Notes under the pieces: generated by a model | The model's input: only the letters and a program-made list of their open reading frames with translations | What the model was told of the DNA's origin: nothing | Databases searched by the model: none | From: Erythrocercus mccallii | Taxonomy: Eukaryota > Chordata > Aves > Passeriformes > Dicruridae | Direction: 5' to 3' | Length of the DNA: 64,000 nt | Assembly: GCA_013397435.1 (NCBI GenBank) | Contig: VZRG01000005.1 | Coordinates: forward strand, 1,139,508-1,203,507 | Translations under genes and position numbers: made by a program | In this document: in pieces, positions 50,101 through 62,665 of the stretch | Layout: the number at the start of each line of letters is the position of its first letter | How positions within the stretch are numbered: position 1 is the stretch's first letter

Positions 50101-52239
50101 GAGCCAGATCTTAAGCTGCTGCAAATGAATACAGTTCCATTAGCACTAGCAGAGTTACACAGAGTTATAGCAGGTTTCCTGAAACAGTTTCATAAGTAAT
50201 TTCAAAGAAAAGGGCAATGGAGTAATTCAGAGATTTTCATATTCATAGTATTTTTTCACTCATATTTTATAAACACTTACTATTATATGACCTATATTTA
50301 GTCAAACAACATTGCTTTAAAATGAAATACTCCTTTCTGGGATGAATCGTTACAGTTTCAAAGATGCAGCATCCTATAATGGTGCCTGGTAAAAGTTGTC
50401 TTTGTGACAAGGTTAACTCGAACATAGGAGGAAATATGGTGTCAGGCTCTTACCAGAAGGAAAATTCCTTGTGGTCTGGTTTGTGGGGGTTTTTGAAGTT
50501 TGTTTTTTTCAAAGGCTTTTAGAAAGCATTTGCTCTTTTGAGGGGAGAAAAAAAAAGAGCACAGTATCACTGTAGTACCAGTTGTTGGAGTTTCCGATGC
50601 TTATATTTCCTCTGCAAGATATTTTTAAAGTGATATTTTGAGATTTTTTTTTGCATTTGTGGCGTAGGAGCTCTTTCCTCAATAATGTACATATGTGCTA
50701 TATGCACTTTGCTAGCATTCACTGCCACTTCTCCGACCTCAAAGGAGCTGTGCCTTACTTTCAATACTGCAAAAATGAGCAAAACCAACTAGTTGGGCCC
50801 AATCTGATACTCTTGGATCTCGCATAACAGGGTGCATTTGTATCAGCTAGGTATGAAACATGCTCACTAGTGCAGTGACAGACTCTGATGGAAAGTGGTC
50901 TGTGCAATGTCCACAGTGGCTGGCATGGCTACAGTCCATGGGGCACAGTGAAAGGTACGGCTTCCAACCACCTCTGTGGTCCTGAGATCAGCAGGAGGGA
51001 CGTGGGCTGCTGCAGTCCTGATTTGCCCATGGTTCCCACAGCCCTTCTGGCACCTGGAGCAGCAGAGTGAAAGGGTGCCCTGAGTCAGTTGTGAGACAAC
51101 AGCATCATCTCCTTTGCCACAGAGGAGCCTTTTGACTCAGGGGAAATACCCAAGTAGGCACATCCCAGGGAGATTAGGTAGTTTGTATTCCCAGAGCATA
51201 GCAAACTCAGTAAAATTGACTGAGGCATCAACCAGTCTGTAAAGTTGTTGGAGAGTTCCCAGCATGAAGTAGTGGAGAGCCAGTCCAGATACAAAAAAGA
51301 AGGTTGGCTGAATCCTAGTCTAAGAGAGTTAGTGCTGACATTTGGGTAACTTAGTAGGTCTTAAGCCTTAAATTTTGTTGGTGTTAGAGGAGTTTTTGTT
51401 GTTTTTTTTTCCCTACGGGATAATGGGAAGTGTTTTTTAAACTCTTATGAAATGGTTTCAAGAATAAAATAAAAGCTAATGAAAAAATACTTGCGCTTTT
51501 CTATGATCTCTTATTCTGGAAGGTTAAAATAGAATAAAATAAATCAGAAAGAATATGTCTTGGCTTTGACAGCCAAAGTCCTTTTGAAGTTTAATTTCAC
51601 TGGCAGGTATTGTATTAAGAAACAGCAGAGAAGCTTCTTACTACAATGGATAGATTGCTTTTACAGCAAGGAGTGGGTGTACACACTGGGATGGGGCAAA
51701 TGCCACTGTAAGCAATGGGTTGACACTAAATATTTGCAGAATTGGGTTCTCAGTGACCCAGCTAAGTCTTCAACTGTTGTTTTTTGTATTATGTCTGCTA
51801 TCTGGCATAGCAACAGAGCAGCAGCACTGGCATTTGTTGAGTACAACATTTTATATCCTACTGCCTGAAAGAATACAGTTTTAGTTATGTACAGATGTTT
51901 AGGGAAGGATGTGTAAAGACAGCAAATTGCTTCAAACGCCATCCACTGATGGAATCTCATCCAGAGGAGTAGTTACAACTAACAAATCTCACCAGTAATT
52001 GTTAATTCTACTTTTTCCTGGTGGCAGCATGCTCATCATTTGTATGTGTCCATTAGCTCCTAGGGATTTAAGCAGAATTGAAATTGAAGCATGTATTTAG
52101 GGCTCTGCCCAGCAGTTCATATAGACTAATGTCAGTTTGTTTGCATTGCTGCAAAGCTTTAGCAACTGCACTAGATTTTAAGAAACAATAACATTAACAG
52201 TGTTGGGGAAATACTAGTTGCTGATTTGTCCATGTTCAT

Positions 52240-52259
52240 GCATACTTTTTAAAGTATGC
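52240..52259. repeat. Short inverted repeat, 9-bp arms
   Basis: gcatacttt (52240-52248) and aaagtatgc (52251-52259) are exact reverse complements separated by tt. Hairpins of this size are expected by chance a few times in a window this long. Confidence 0.8.
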
Positions 52260-55200
52260 TATTTCCTTGCTCTTTCTCTTGCTGTGAATGCCATTGTAGT
52301 TACAGCTGGAACTACCTGTCCTTTTTTTTGTATGGGTTTTAAAGCCTTTTCACCTCTGGGACGATCATCTTGGGAAGAAATGGTTTTCCTTTGCTCAAAC
52401 AACTGGTATTTAGCAAGAACTTCCTGCTGGCATTCATCCCTGAGTTAATCTGGTTAGAATTAGAGCTATTTGAGAGTTTTTGACACTGTTTTTCATGGGA
52501 AAATGCTGATCTGTCAAAACTGAAACAATTTGTGGAAATGTACCAGTTTCCATTAAACTTTCATCAGGAAACATTTCCTTTTTTCTTTTTCTTCCACAGT
52601 CCACAGTGTAGTTTCTGATACAGAAAGATGAGTAAATAATTGTTAATCAATTAGAACAAAGATCGGTCAATGGAAGAAAGGTGGGATTAAGTGCATTGCC
52701 TGACTCACAAAATCACATTTGAAACTGGAGCTCCCCCTATCCACTCTGCCCAGGATATTGGAGGGCTGTCACTCTCACTGGGCATGCATATACAGACATC
52801 CCCATATCTACCACCTCAAATGATTTTGGTTTCACTCTGTTGTGAATATGAAAATGTATGAAATGTTGAAGCATTTTGTGGGGCAGGAAAAACATTTCCC
52901 TGACAGCGTTTTTAAGGTTAACCTGTAGCTGTGTGTCCGTTTGCTCCTTGTTGGGTGGGAATGGCAGTGCTCTGAATGGCTGGTGTCTTCTGGTCTTTGT
53001 TTCATATTGTAATAACAAGCTGTACTCAGAAATTTCTGTCATGCAAAGGAACCACAATTTTGATTATTAACAGTCTTGTTAGTCTGATCCCAGGATTCCA
53101 GATATCTGCTCACCCAGAGTAGTGTTTTGGCAAAAATTTGACTGAAATTAATAGATTTCAGGAACAGATAGAGGAGTCTGCTTCCTTTCACTTAAAGCAA
53201 CCTTCAGTTGACAGCCCAGCAGTTACATCTGTACAGTCACTCCTGGGATTAACACTGTGCCTTTCCAATGGCAATCTGAAACCAGAGGCATTAGAAAGCT
53301 GTCTTCTGTTTCCTACTATCTTCTGTTTGTACCGAAGCACTTCAGCCCACACCCTCAAATGAGCTGTTTCCCTGTTCTGTTAGTAGACACCTGAGGTTTT
53401 AAGGTAAAAAGGAAAGATTTATCAAGCAGCCAAAGCTGTACGTTCACCCAGTGATTTGCAAGTCACACCACATTCTTTATAGAGTGTTTATTGTTACCAC
53501 TAACACAAGTTCTGAAAGATCAATTCTGCCCTCTGTGCAGCTGATCAGCTCCTCCAAAACATTGCATTGGTATTCCTGTGGGTTTTGTTTAATGCACCAT
53601 TAAAGCTCAGTTAAAAAAACTGGTCTATGCAGGGGACATTAGAAAATGCATATTCGTTCCCAAGGTCGTGGTGGCTCTGTCAGGGCTTAGAGACTTTCTT
53701 CTGTTAGAAAAGCAAGTGAGTTTGAACAGTACACCCAGAGAGCAGCAGGAAGGTCTCACAGTTCTATTCCTTGGAGCAATATTTTCCAAGAAAAGACCTG
53801 AACGTGGTTCTTACGTGCCTGGGGCACTTTAACAGGTCTCTTTAAAAACTAGCATTGTACAAGTGGAACGTATGCAGCCAGACTGTCAGCTGGCATAAAT
53901 CAGCTTCCTCTGTTGAAGGCAGGGAACCTGCCCTGATTTATACCAGCTGGCAGAATCTGGCCACAGAATAAATAATGGGCAACTGTATGTTATGAGGCTG
54001 TAATTCCCTCGAGGGGACTTTGTGGTATCAGTTTTACAGGAGCCAGAGTGATCTGGTTCTCTTTCTTGGAGCTAAGGAGTAATTTGACTGCAGTTTTTTG
54101 AAGTCCCCAGAACATTAAGAATAGGAGATTTCAGGCAGTCAAAGGAAAGAGAATACTTCCAAACTTCTTGTAAGATGTCATTAAGGATTTTTGCCCAGGA
54201 AGAGTCATGGTAGGGGAATTTGGGAGGATGCAGAAGAATTGATGTGGGATAGGTAGTCCCAAAAAAAGATCAATATCTAAGAAGGATGATTTCTCATCAA
54301 GACCAGGCCTTTCCTTTGAAAACATTCGCATGCATTTCCTGAGATGTATGAAAACTGAAGCTCCCTCATCACTGATAAGCTTCTAGTGCTGATGTAAGTC
54401 AAAAGTGGAGAAATGAGGACCGAAGGACAAACATTTTACCTAGAAGGATCACAAGTGAGCTGGCACTCCATTTATTGACTTGAAAGAAAAAGAGGTTCAG
54501 TTAGATTTATCAGGTGTTGACCTGTAATTCTCCTGGGTCTAAATATTATAGATGTGAGATGCAGGTTAGCCATCTCGCTCCAGTTTTAATCCTGCTGTGG
54601 ATTCTGCAGCCCAGAATGGGATTAAGTTCATCATGCCTATACATCACTTGTTGGCATGGTTTGATGGTGCCTGGGGCTTTTGGATGATAATGTGGTAATT
54701 TTGTAGATTTCATCTCACTAACTAATGTAAGAACATCTTTAATGTTGCTGTACAAGGGGCCGAACTTTGAAGCAGACCACAGGTGATTAGTAATGGGTTA
54801 TCTCTTCTGGTTATTTTCAGGGAAGAAAGCAGAAGCAGCTATCCAAGATTCTTGTGTATCTTGAGATACTGATCTAGTCTGATCCCTGAGTCTAATTAGC
54901 AGCTTAGATACTGTTGAAAACTTGTTATAAAGTTGCAGCACATCAGTAGTTTGGGTAGCACAGCTTCGGCAACAATTTAAGGAAGGTCTAAGTGCTCAAA
55001 GGAAGATTGAATTTTTTACATTTTGGCTGCCCTCCTGATTTTAGCATTACCAGGCTGTCCTGACCAATTTCCATATGCTTTGGGAGCTCTGTGGCTGGAG
55101 CAAATGTGAAGTCATAGGTCCATCAGGACTCAGCGTACCTTCAAGTACTGCAGCCAGCAATGCACGTGAATAACTTCTGCCCACTGAAGTGTGTGCTTGG

Positions 55201-55735
55201 GGAAATAGGTGTAACAACATTTTTTTCCTTTCCCAGCTTTTTTCCTCCATCTGTCTAGTCTCTTAAAATATTCCTTCTTTCTGCAATTAGTATCCGCTGT
55301 GCAAATTCAGGCTCCTCTTGGAATGCTCAGCTCTGTAGCTATCTTAAGTTTTCCTTTAACATGATTGGGTAGTGATTTCAGTGTTCCATTCTTCTTGAGA
55401 AACTTTCAGAAAGGGTGCAGGAAGTGAGGAGTAAATCTTCGTGTGTTTCACTAATGGGAAACATTTAGTGAGATTTTGAAAAATTTTGAACAAATTTGTC
55501 AATCTGCAGTCAGGAGCCAGTGGGGAAGAGCTGGTGGTTCATCTTTTATTCCCTTTGACTGGTTCTGCCCACCAGCATGCAGCAATTACCCTTTTCATTT
55601 GTCTCTGGCATACAAGGAGATCTGTGATTCTGCAGTGACCGTGCTGAGGCAGTAGGCCAGCTGCCCTGCTGTGTACCTTCTACCTCGCCACAGCTCCTAT
55701 TACCAATTTTCACGGTTGCCTTGCCTCCTTTTCCT

Positions 55736-55830
55736 ACAGTGGTTAGAGTTTTTGCCCTGAAAGTGGGAGACCCATGGTCATGTCACTCCTCAGCCTGAGA
55801 GTATCTAAACTCTATCAGTGAAGGGCTCTA
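55736..55830 (+). repeat. Ancient tRNA-derived SINE remnant (MIR1_Amn-like)
   Basis: cagtggttagagtttttgcc followed by gtgggagacccatggt resembles the tRNA-derived head of old amniote SINEs (gtggttagagcactagcc, then tgggagacctgggtt). The A-box-like region is recognisable. The B-box position is degraded (gtcatgtcactcc instead of ggttcaaatcc). It has no transcription competence. Family assignment is by eye. Confidence 0.5.
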
Positions 55831-56997
55831 GGATGAAGGATTCTTGCTGGCTGAGACAGGGGAAGGCTTTAGAGGCAGCACTTTGCAGAAAAAGGGTTGA
55901 CATAAGTGTGGGTGGTCCCCCAAAAGCATGTCACAGGAGAAGAAAGCCTGTTCCCTGATGGATTCATTCATTATTCCAGCCCCTGCAGGGTGACTGATAT
56001 TTTCTCCAGGGAGTTCACAGCACAACAAAGAGACACTTTACATACAGAATCTTTTTTCCTTTCTAAACTGAAAACAACCATTTCTCATCCTCATGAAAAG
56101 ATCAGAGGGGGCCATGTAATAGTCATGACTTCGTAAGCTTCTTTATTTAAGCCTTCACAAAGTAACTAGGTCAGCAATACATGCTTCTGGGCTATTGAAT
56201 TTCCCTTCTTCCCCTCAGTCTATTCTTCCATTTCCTCACCCAACTTTACCACAAGGGAATGCCTTAAGTCAAAAATCTGGGAAGCTGATCCTTTTATTGC
56301 ATTTGTAGTATTCTCATCTGGTAAGTACAGTGCCAGGCCATGAGGCTTTCAGAGCTATCGTAACCCAAGTCTGCATGTAAACAGGAATACCACACTGTCT
56401 GGTTGTAACTAAAGCCATATCTGCTATCTTTTTGCTCTGGATAATAGATACAGGAAGACATTCAGCAGGAAGAGATTGGTAAACTATTCTGGAAAAGAAA
56501 ATACAACCAAAATGTTTCTTTTTTTTGTTGTTTTTCTTTCTCCATCAACTTCTTGCTCAGGCACTCCTTACTTCTCACATTTTATACTTTTGCCTTAAGG
56601 TTTTTGGCTGGCTGGGGGCTTTGCTGTTCTCACTTTTCCCTGAGGCCACACTGGCATGATGAATATTTATTAGTGCAGGAGCAGCCTAGGGATTCTTATA
56701 CATATATGTTCCCTGATTTTAATGTTTATGAAGGAAAATAAAAATGTGATTCCAGCTAAATTACCAATATTCAGGAACTGGATGAAGAATGTTCAGAATG
56801 AAGAATCAGGCTTATCCTGTTGAGTTATTTAAAAAAATATGCACTTGACCCTGAAAAGATTTCAAAGTATCTGTATTAGACATAAAAGTTCTTCCTATAC
56901 AGACTGGAAGGGATTGGAGGCTTCTTATTTTACATGAGAGGAGGAGACAAGATTTGTTGGTGCCTTACCACTAAGAACAACTTTTGCATCTCGGCCT

Positions 56998-57065
56998 ATG
57001 GTTAAAGCAATGAGCTAGGAAATGAGAAGCCTCAGTCTTTGGAGACTCAAACACAGATTTCTAAC
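56998..57065 (+). repeat. Second tRNA-derived SINE remnant (MIR1_Amn-like)
   Basis: tatggttaaagcaatgagct followed by aggaaatgagaagcctcagt again follows the SINE head pattern (ggttaaagcactgagct, then gggaactgggagacctggg). It is diverged and lacks a clear body. It lies about 1.2 kb from a similar remnant in the same orientation. Confidence 0.45.
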
Positions 57066-57261
57066 TTCCCATGACTTCATCCATTGTATTTTTGATGCCA
57101 CCACTAAAGTTCATTACAATCATATATATTAGTATTTCCACAGTTTCAACCTGTGTTGCTTAAAATGTGGCTAAAAATAATGCAATGATGTGTTAATTAC
57201 AGTTTCTGTAGACAATTCTAGAACTTGTGGGAAATGAGCAGAGATTGTTTCAACACTTGTC

Positions 57262-57302
57262 TATTGTGATTGGGAAACTGAGGTTCAAAGGGAGTCATAA
57301 CC
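57262..57302 (-). repeat. MIR-type SINE core remnant (complement)
   Basis: The + strand gggaaactgaggttcaaagg then gagtcataacctctg matches the complement of the conserved MIR segment aacctctctgtgcctcagtttccc. Only about 40 bp are recognisable. MIR elements are fossils shared across amniotes. Confidence 0.5.
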
Positions 57303-60300
57303 TCTGTTCTTTCTCAAGAGAAATTCTGGATTAAAGCCTTCAGAGCATCTAGAAATTCTCAACAGTCTCAAATACCCTGTCAGACTCAATATATTAGCAC
57401 TTTTCTTCCTCCCCTATTTTTCTCAGGTTAATAGGCTGTGTGCCAGGAACCTGGTGAGGCATATGGAAGCATTGGTAACTTGCTTCTGTTTGACAAATGA
57501 AGGCCTAACTTTTCCCTCAGTTGTCCACATATATATTATTCATGGTTCAGCCAATTTGCACATTCCCAAACAAGGCTTTTTTCTTCTGGTGGCTTATAGC
57601 ATGATTATCAGGCATGTACCTACTGGTGATTTGAAGGCAGAAACTTACTGGCCTTCTCATGGGTGAAGGTGGGTAGCAAATGCTAGAAACAAACCACTAA
57701 TTATTTGAAGTACCTTACCCTTGAAAGCTAATGACAAGGTGCATTTACCACTATCATAACCACATACCTAGAAATGGAAAGCACTGACACCTGCTTTTTC
57801 AAACTGTTGCTTAGCATGAGTACTTAGACTACCTGTACAATCATCACTTTTCCCTTTAAAAGGCAGGTTTTGATTTAAGTTTCCACTGTGCTTTTGAAAA
57901 TGAGATATAGTTTGCTTTTACCAGGGCATCAATTTCTACTCTGTTGTCAACCTGCAGTGGGTAAGGAAGGAGGAGGTACTATTTCTGTGGGGAACCATGC
58001 TGTCTTTTTTTGCATTTTCAGGTGAGAGTTTAATGTTAATAATTTCCTGCTTTTTCAACATAATGGACTATTGTGGTTTTGGGCATAGGAAGAGCTAAAG
58101 AATTAGGAATAGTACCTACAGCTGCTGTTCTCTGGCTGGATATGAGATATGGTTGGTTAGATTGGTCAGATATGCAGGCACTTTGCCATGCCTTGTTAAG
58201 ATACCGTACATAACATAAACACCACTAACTGGGATAATTTGCCTGAAGGCACAGTTAAGGTAGTGCAACCTAGCTAAATCTGCTCTACCAGAATGTTTAG
58301 CTCTAGATAGCAGAGCTCACGTGGAAGTTTGCCACAGTTAGTTGGTGGAAATAAGGTTCTAAGCTGTGCTAACTTGATATTTTAGACTCCGTGAGGGAGG
58401 ATATTCTGGAAGGTGAAAAAGCATCCATTCTGACAAATAGAAGCTATAGGTGAATGAAACCACCCAGATACAAGGTGTGCATTTTTAGCAAACAGGATAC
58501 TTTCATTATTAAAGTACAGGCAAGGGATGTGATGGACTTCCTAATGTGAATCTCTAAATTAAGACAGGATTTGACTTGTTAAACATATACCCAGGTAAGT
58601 TAGGGCTTTGCAAAACTAGCTGAGTGAAATGGCTGCCTTTTCAGAAGGCCAGGCTGGGAATACCATCCACAGAGTCATAGAGCTCTTGCAACCTTTGTGA
58701 TCCAGCGGGTTTCCACCACCAGGCTGGTGTCACTCACATCCCTCTCAGAATTAAGATTAGCATCTCCACAAGTAACAAAACAGTTAAGCTGCTCTGCTAA
58801 CTAATGTTGTACAGGGATATTTCAAATATGCATGAGTTATAAAATTTTACATCCAAGGAATTAAAAAAATGTCTCTATTGCTGTGGAACACTTTCCTCTG
58901 GTATGGTCTAAGCTATTACTATGCTGGGAAAGCTTGGAATTGTTTTGCCTTATGAGAACACTTTTAAAAACAAACAGTGTTCCACATGAGTGCAGTATTT
59001 GTGAGAAATGCCAAAGTGACAGCTTTTGAGAATGAACTGCCCATGTCACTGAACAGTTTTGCCAGAAACCATAACAAAGCATGTAACTGGCTCATGGTGT
59101 TTGAAGGGATGCTGAGTGGTTCTAAGACCATGTTATGCACAGCCTCCTCAATGATAGTTGTTGAAATAGTATTTTCATGATGTAATTATTAATCCACTTG
59201 GCATTTGATTAAAAAGATCAAAGCATTTAATAGAAACTCTTAGACATCCTGCAGACTCTTACTGATTTCTACAGTTGAATAAGTACCCTCCAGAGGAAGG
59301 ATGATGATGACCAATATCCAGAAACATTTGATGACTCTAAAATATTAAACATCAATGAGTATAATTTGACATAGCAACACTCAGAAACCACAGCATCTGC
59401 TGAAAATTTTATCCTATTAAATTTAACTCATATATGTGACAATAAACATTTGTCCTGGAGTAGCAGGAACATTATGTAGTAGCAGAGAAACATAATGCTA
59501 TGCCAGAAATGAACTGCACCATTTAAATATTTACCAAGTGTCATCATATTTTGTTTTTCACAGTTCTTAGTTGTTAGAAAAGAAAATGATTGCAGTAATT
59601 GGATGAAGTTTGAGGTATTCAGATGAAAATTGAGAAGCAGTGATAGGTTCTGAGCTGCTGCTTGGTACACTTGGTCTTGTGATTCTGTCTCATCTCTTCC
59701 CAGCTTTCTTTTCAATAGGGGGGATTATTTTGTAGAGACTTAACTCTTCTGTTTCCAATGTTTCTTTTAAACAAGCTTGCAAGGGTATATGCTGTATTGG
59801 AGTCCTGGTGAAAGATTATGGTTGTAAGAATGACTGAAGAGATAGCTGGAGGACTGGAATAGTGGATTTAGAGTAACAACTATTACATGAAGCTACTAGA
59901 AGGGGAAAACCCTGGAAACCCAACTTGATGTGTACATTTCAAGTTGACAATCATATTCTGCCTTATCGTAAATGAAGTGTAAGCATCTGCAGTCCCTCAC
60001 ACATCATCAGGCAGGTAGACTAAACATTTCAGATTGGCAAGTCCCACCCTGCTGAGCAGCACCTACTATGGGAGTGTCCTCTCCTTACATTGTAATGCAA
60101 GTTCTGCTGGGGGCTGGGTGCTGCAAGCAATGAGTAATGTGTTGTTGTATAGAATGAGAAGTGTTGTATTCCCACATGCAGGTCTTTCAGTGTCCACGGT
60201 TAATTTTTTTTAATGTGGGTGGACCATGCTGTCATGCATGCAGGTGTCTTTAAAATACTCAGTTTTATGATATAGTGAATGAATTCTCTCTGCATGTGAT

Positions 60301-61123
60301 TTAGAAATAATGGCAAAGATAAGGACCTTTCAGTGAAGTTTCAAGAGACGTATTTAAGGGTGAAACACCTATTTATTTCAGAATGGGCAGGTTTCACTCA
60401 CGGCTTTTATTTTCCTTTAAGCCCAGTAAAATTTCAACCTCAAGTAGAAATGAAGGAGTTGATCATTCATGCCCTTATTTCAGCAGGGTGGTATTGCCAG
60501 CTAGTGATTCACAGTGTCAAAGATAACTGGAGGGAGTAAATTGCAAATGCATGAAAAGGAAAAGCTAATACCTGGGGGATATGTTACCAAATTTACCTTT
60601 GGCAGACAAAGGAGATGCTGCTTTGTTGAGAGAAATACTTCTTTACCAAGAAATCTGATAACTCACTAAAAGTGTGCCACAGCAGTAGGATCTTTGCAAC
60701 AGAAGTCTGAAAAAGAAAGTTTTCCTGAGGTTGAATATCATTATAAGTGTGTAGCTTTATGCATATGTCCTTCTCTCAATACTCAGTATATAATTCCCAT
60801 TAATAGTTGTGGCAGTTAGATGCATCTATCAAGATAGCATATCCCCAGGGTATTGAATTCTATCATTCTGCTTCTTTGCATGTAACTTGACAGAGACAAA
60901 TATAACCATCCAAGCTACTGAATTTGGGAAGGATGTGTATTTTTCTTCAAATCTATTCAAAGTGATTTTACTCCTAGGGGATTACATTTGTGTCTAACTT
61001 CCCTCTGATTTACTATTTTAGCTGAGCTGATGGATTATGAAAGAGAGTAATTTCTTTTTAATACTGTTTTCCTGAATCTGTCATTCAAAACTTGCTGTGT
61101 GGGGACAGAATGGTTCATAAACA

Positions 61124-61145
61124 CCATTTTCCTGAAGGAAAATGG
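61124..61145. repeat. Perfect 10-bp inverted repeat with 2-nt centre
   Basis: ccattttcct (61124-61133) and aggaaaatgg (61136-61145) are exact reverse complements around ga, forming a near-perfect 22-bp palindrome. It could be a dimeric ETS/NFAT-type (GGAAAA) arrangement, since both half-sites carry GGAAAA on opposite strands. No other evidence is available. Confidence 0.85.
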
Positions 61146-61945
61146 CTTCTCACAGTAAAAAGGAGCTCTGAACAGAGCTTCCGCATAAACATGCTTGCCC
61201 ATCAGTAGCTGACAGAGGAGCCTCTGTGTGTGTGTTAAGGATGTGGACTTGTTAAATGAGTCTTCTTACTTGGAAACAGTTTTTCAAATAGACTAGGAAG
61301 GATAGATTATATTCAGGTCTAGAGAAAGAAATTGCGTAGAATTCTGTTTTACCATAATCGGTAGATTCTATTGTAAACTAGTACCATAATAGTATCCTCT
61401 AGTCATGGGATGTGCCTTAACTTAAATTCCAGACCTCTCAATTATTCCTCGAGTTCAGAGGTCTTCAAAAACCTGAATAAAATCGGGTCTTTCATGCTGC
61501 TTACGTTAGTAAGTTGCCTTTTTATGTTAAGCTTAAATCCAAATCCCCAAGTCTGAAATTGTTACTACAATTTTTGCATGCATAGCATCCTTGGTTTTGT
61601 TTTGTTTCCTTGTTTGTTAATGGCTGGGAGGGACAGATAGTGGTAGTGATTGCCCTTTAAAAAAAATCCCACTAATATCCTCCTTTTATCTGGAAAAACA
61701 AATATTTATAAATCCTTCTGATTTATGTAGCTGTGTGACGAATGCAAGTCTGAAAGAACAGTTGTCTGGTTAATCCATTTAAATGCTTATTTTGATTGGG
61801 CAGCTGTGAGTTTTTGTGTGCACGCAGCTTCTCCCCTTAACACTTACTGGAGTGTTACAAAATACCACAGAAATTCTGGCTTGGTTCAGCAGCAACCAGT
61901 GTACACACATATATTTTTTCTGTTGTACAGATAGAGACTCTTGCC

Positions 61946-62593
61946 GTGCAGACCTCATCCTTGTTTAAGACAGCCTTAGGAGCTGTGGCCAAAGCCAGTT
62001 TGCTCTGTCAGCTCCAGTCCCAGCTGTATAAGTTGCTCAGATCATGCCTGAAGAGTGTAGGTTCTGGTTGGAGGCACAAAGCACCCCCTAACTCACGGCT
62101 CCAACACGCTCTGGCAACTGACACAAAAGGTGCACTTGTGAAGGGCCAGTGCAGAGGCTCACTGGGGAGCTGTGCATGGAAAATGAGTGAGAAACTTCTG
62201 TTCAAATATCTCTGCCTAGGTGAAATTAAAACAATGAATCGCAGGCCTGCAATTTATGTGCTCCAAACCATGCCATTGTACATAAATCTTTTTATGTCTT
62301 ACTCATGCTATTTCTGCCCCTTGTGCTTTATAATTCTGAAGTATTTCCTCCATGTAAATGTGATGCTTAAACTGATATTTGAACAGATGCAGCCCATTCC
62401 AATTACTGTGTTATATATTAAGATTGCTTTTGATTTACTCTTTTTTTTTTTTAATCCCAAATCCATTATTTGTGTTTGGCTTTGTTTCACTAAAGTTTTG
62501 TTCATTGGTCCACAGGATCTTGATTCCAGTTTAGAGAAAGGAATTGTAGTCAGAATCAGGATCTTTGAAATCATACAAGTTGCAGTTCAGTAG
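61946..62593 (+). other. Unusually long open reading frame within the intron
   Basis: 216 codons including the stop, read from a GTG. The first in-frame ATG noticed for a plausible product is at 62183 (codon 80, MSEKLLFKYL), leaving 136 residues. The C-terminal half is hydrophobic largely because the DNA is T-rich (for example FLHVNVMLKLIF, and an FFFF stretch over the T12 run at 62441-62452). I recognise no domain, and there is no CpG promoter nearby. It is the longest open frame in the non-CpG-island part of the window, yet is most likely fortuitous. Confidence 0.2.
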
Positions 62594-62635
62594 AAGTTTC
62601 AGAACAAAAGGTATAACTTTTGTCTGCCTTTACAG

Positions 62636-62665
62636 AATGTTTTCCCAGACTAATGGCCGTTTCAG
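62636..62665 (+). other. Exon-like 30-nt segment (possible cryptic microexon)
   Basis: A good acceptor (pyrimidine-rich, ending gtctgcctttacag at 62635) is followed 30 nt later by a good donor (cag then gtaaat from 62666). Length is a multiple of three, and joined after the phase-1 exon 1 it stays open and keeps phase 1. It does not resemble the mammalian optional TGFBR2 exon. Such pairs occur by chance in introns. Confidence 0.2.

Noticed and set aside
52600..52631. Exon-like segment after a strong pyrimidine tract, followed by gtaaat
   Set aside because: At 32 nt it shifts phase, and it contains in-frame stops when joined to exon 1, so it is not a plausible TGFBR2 exon.
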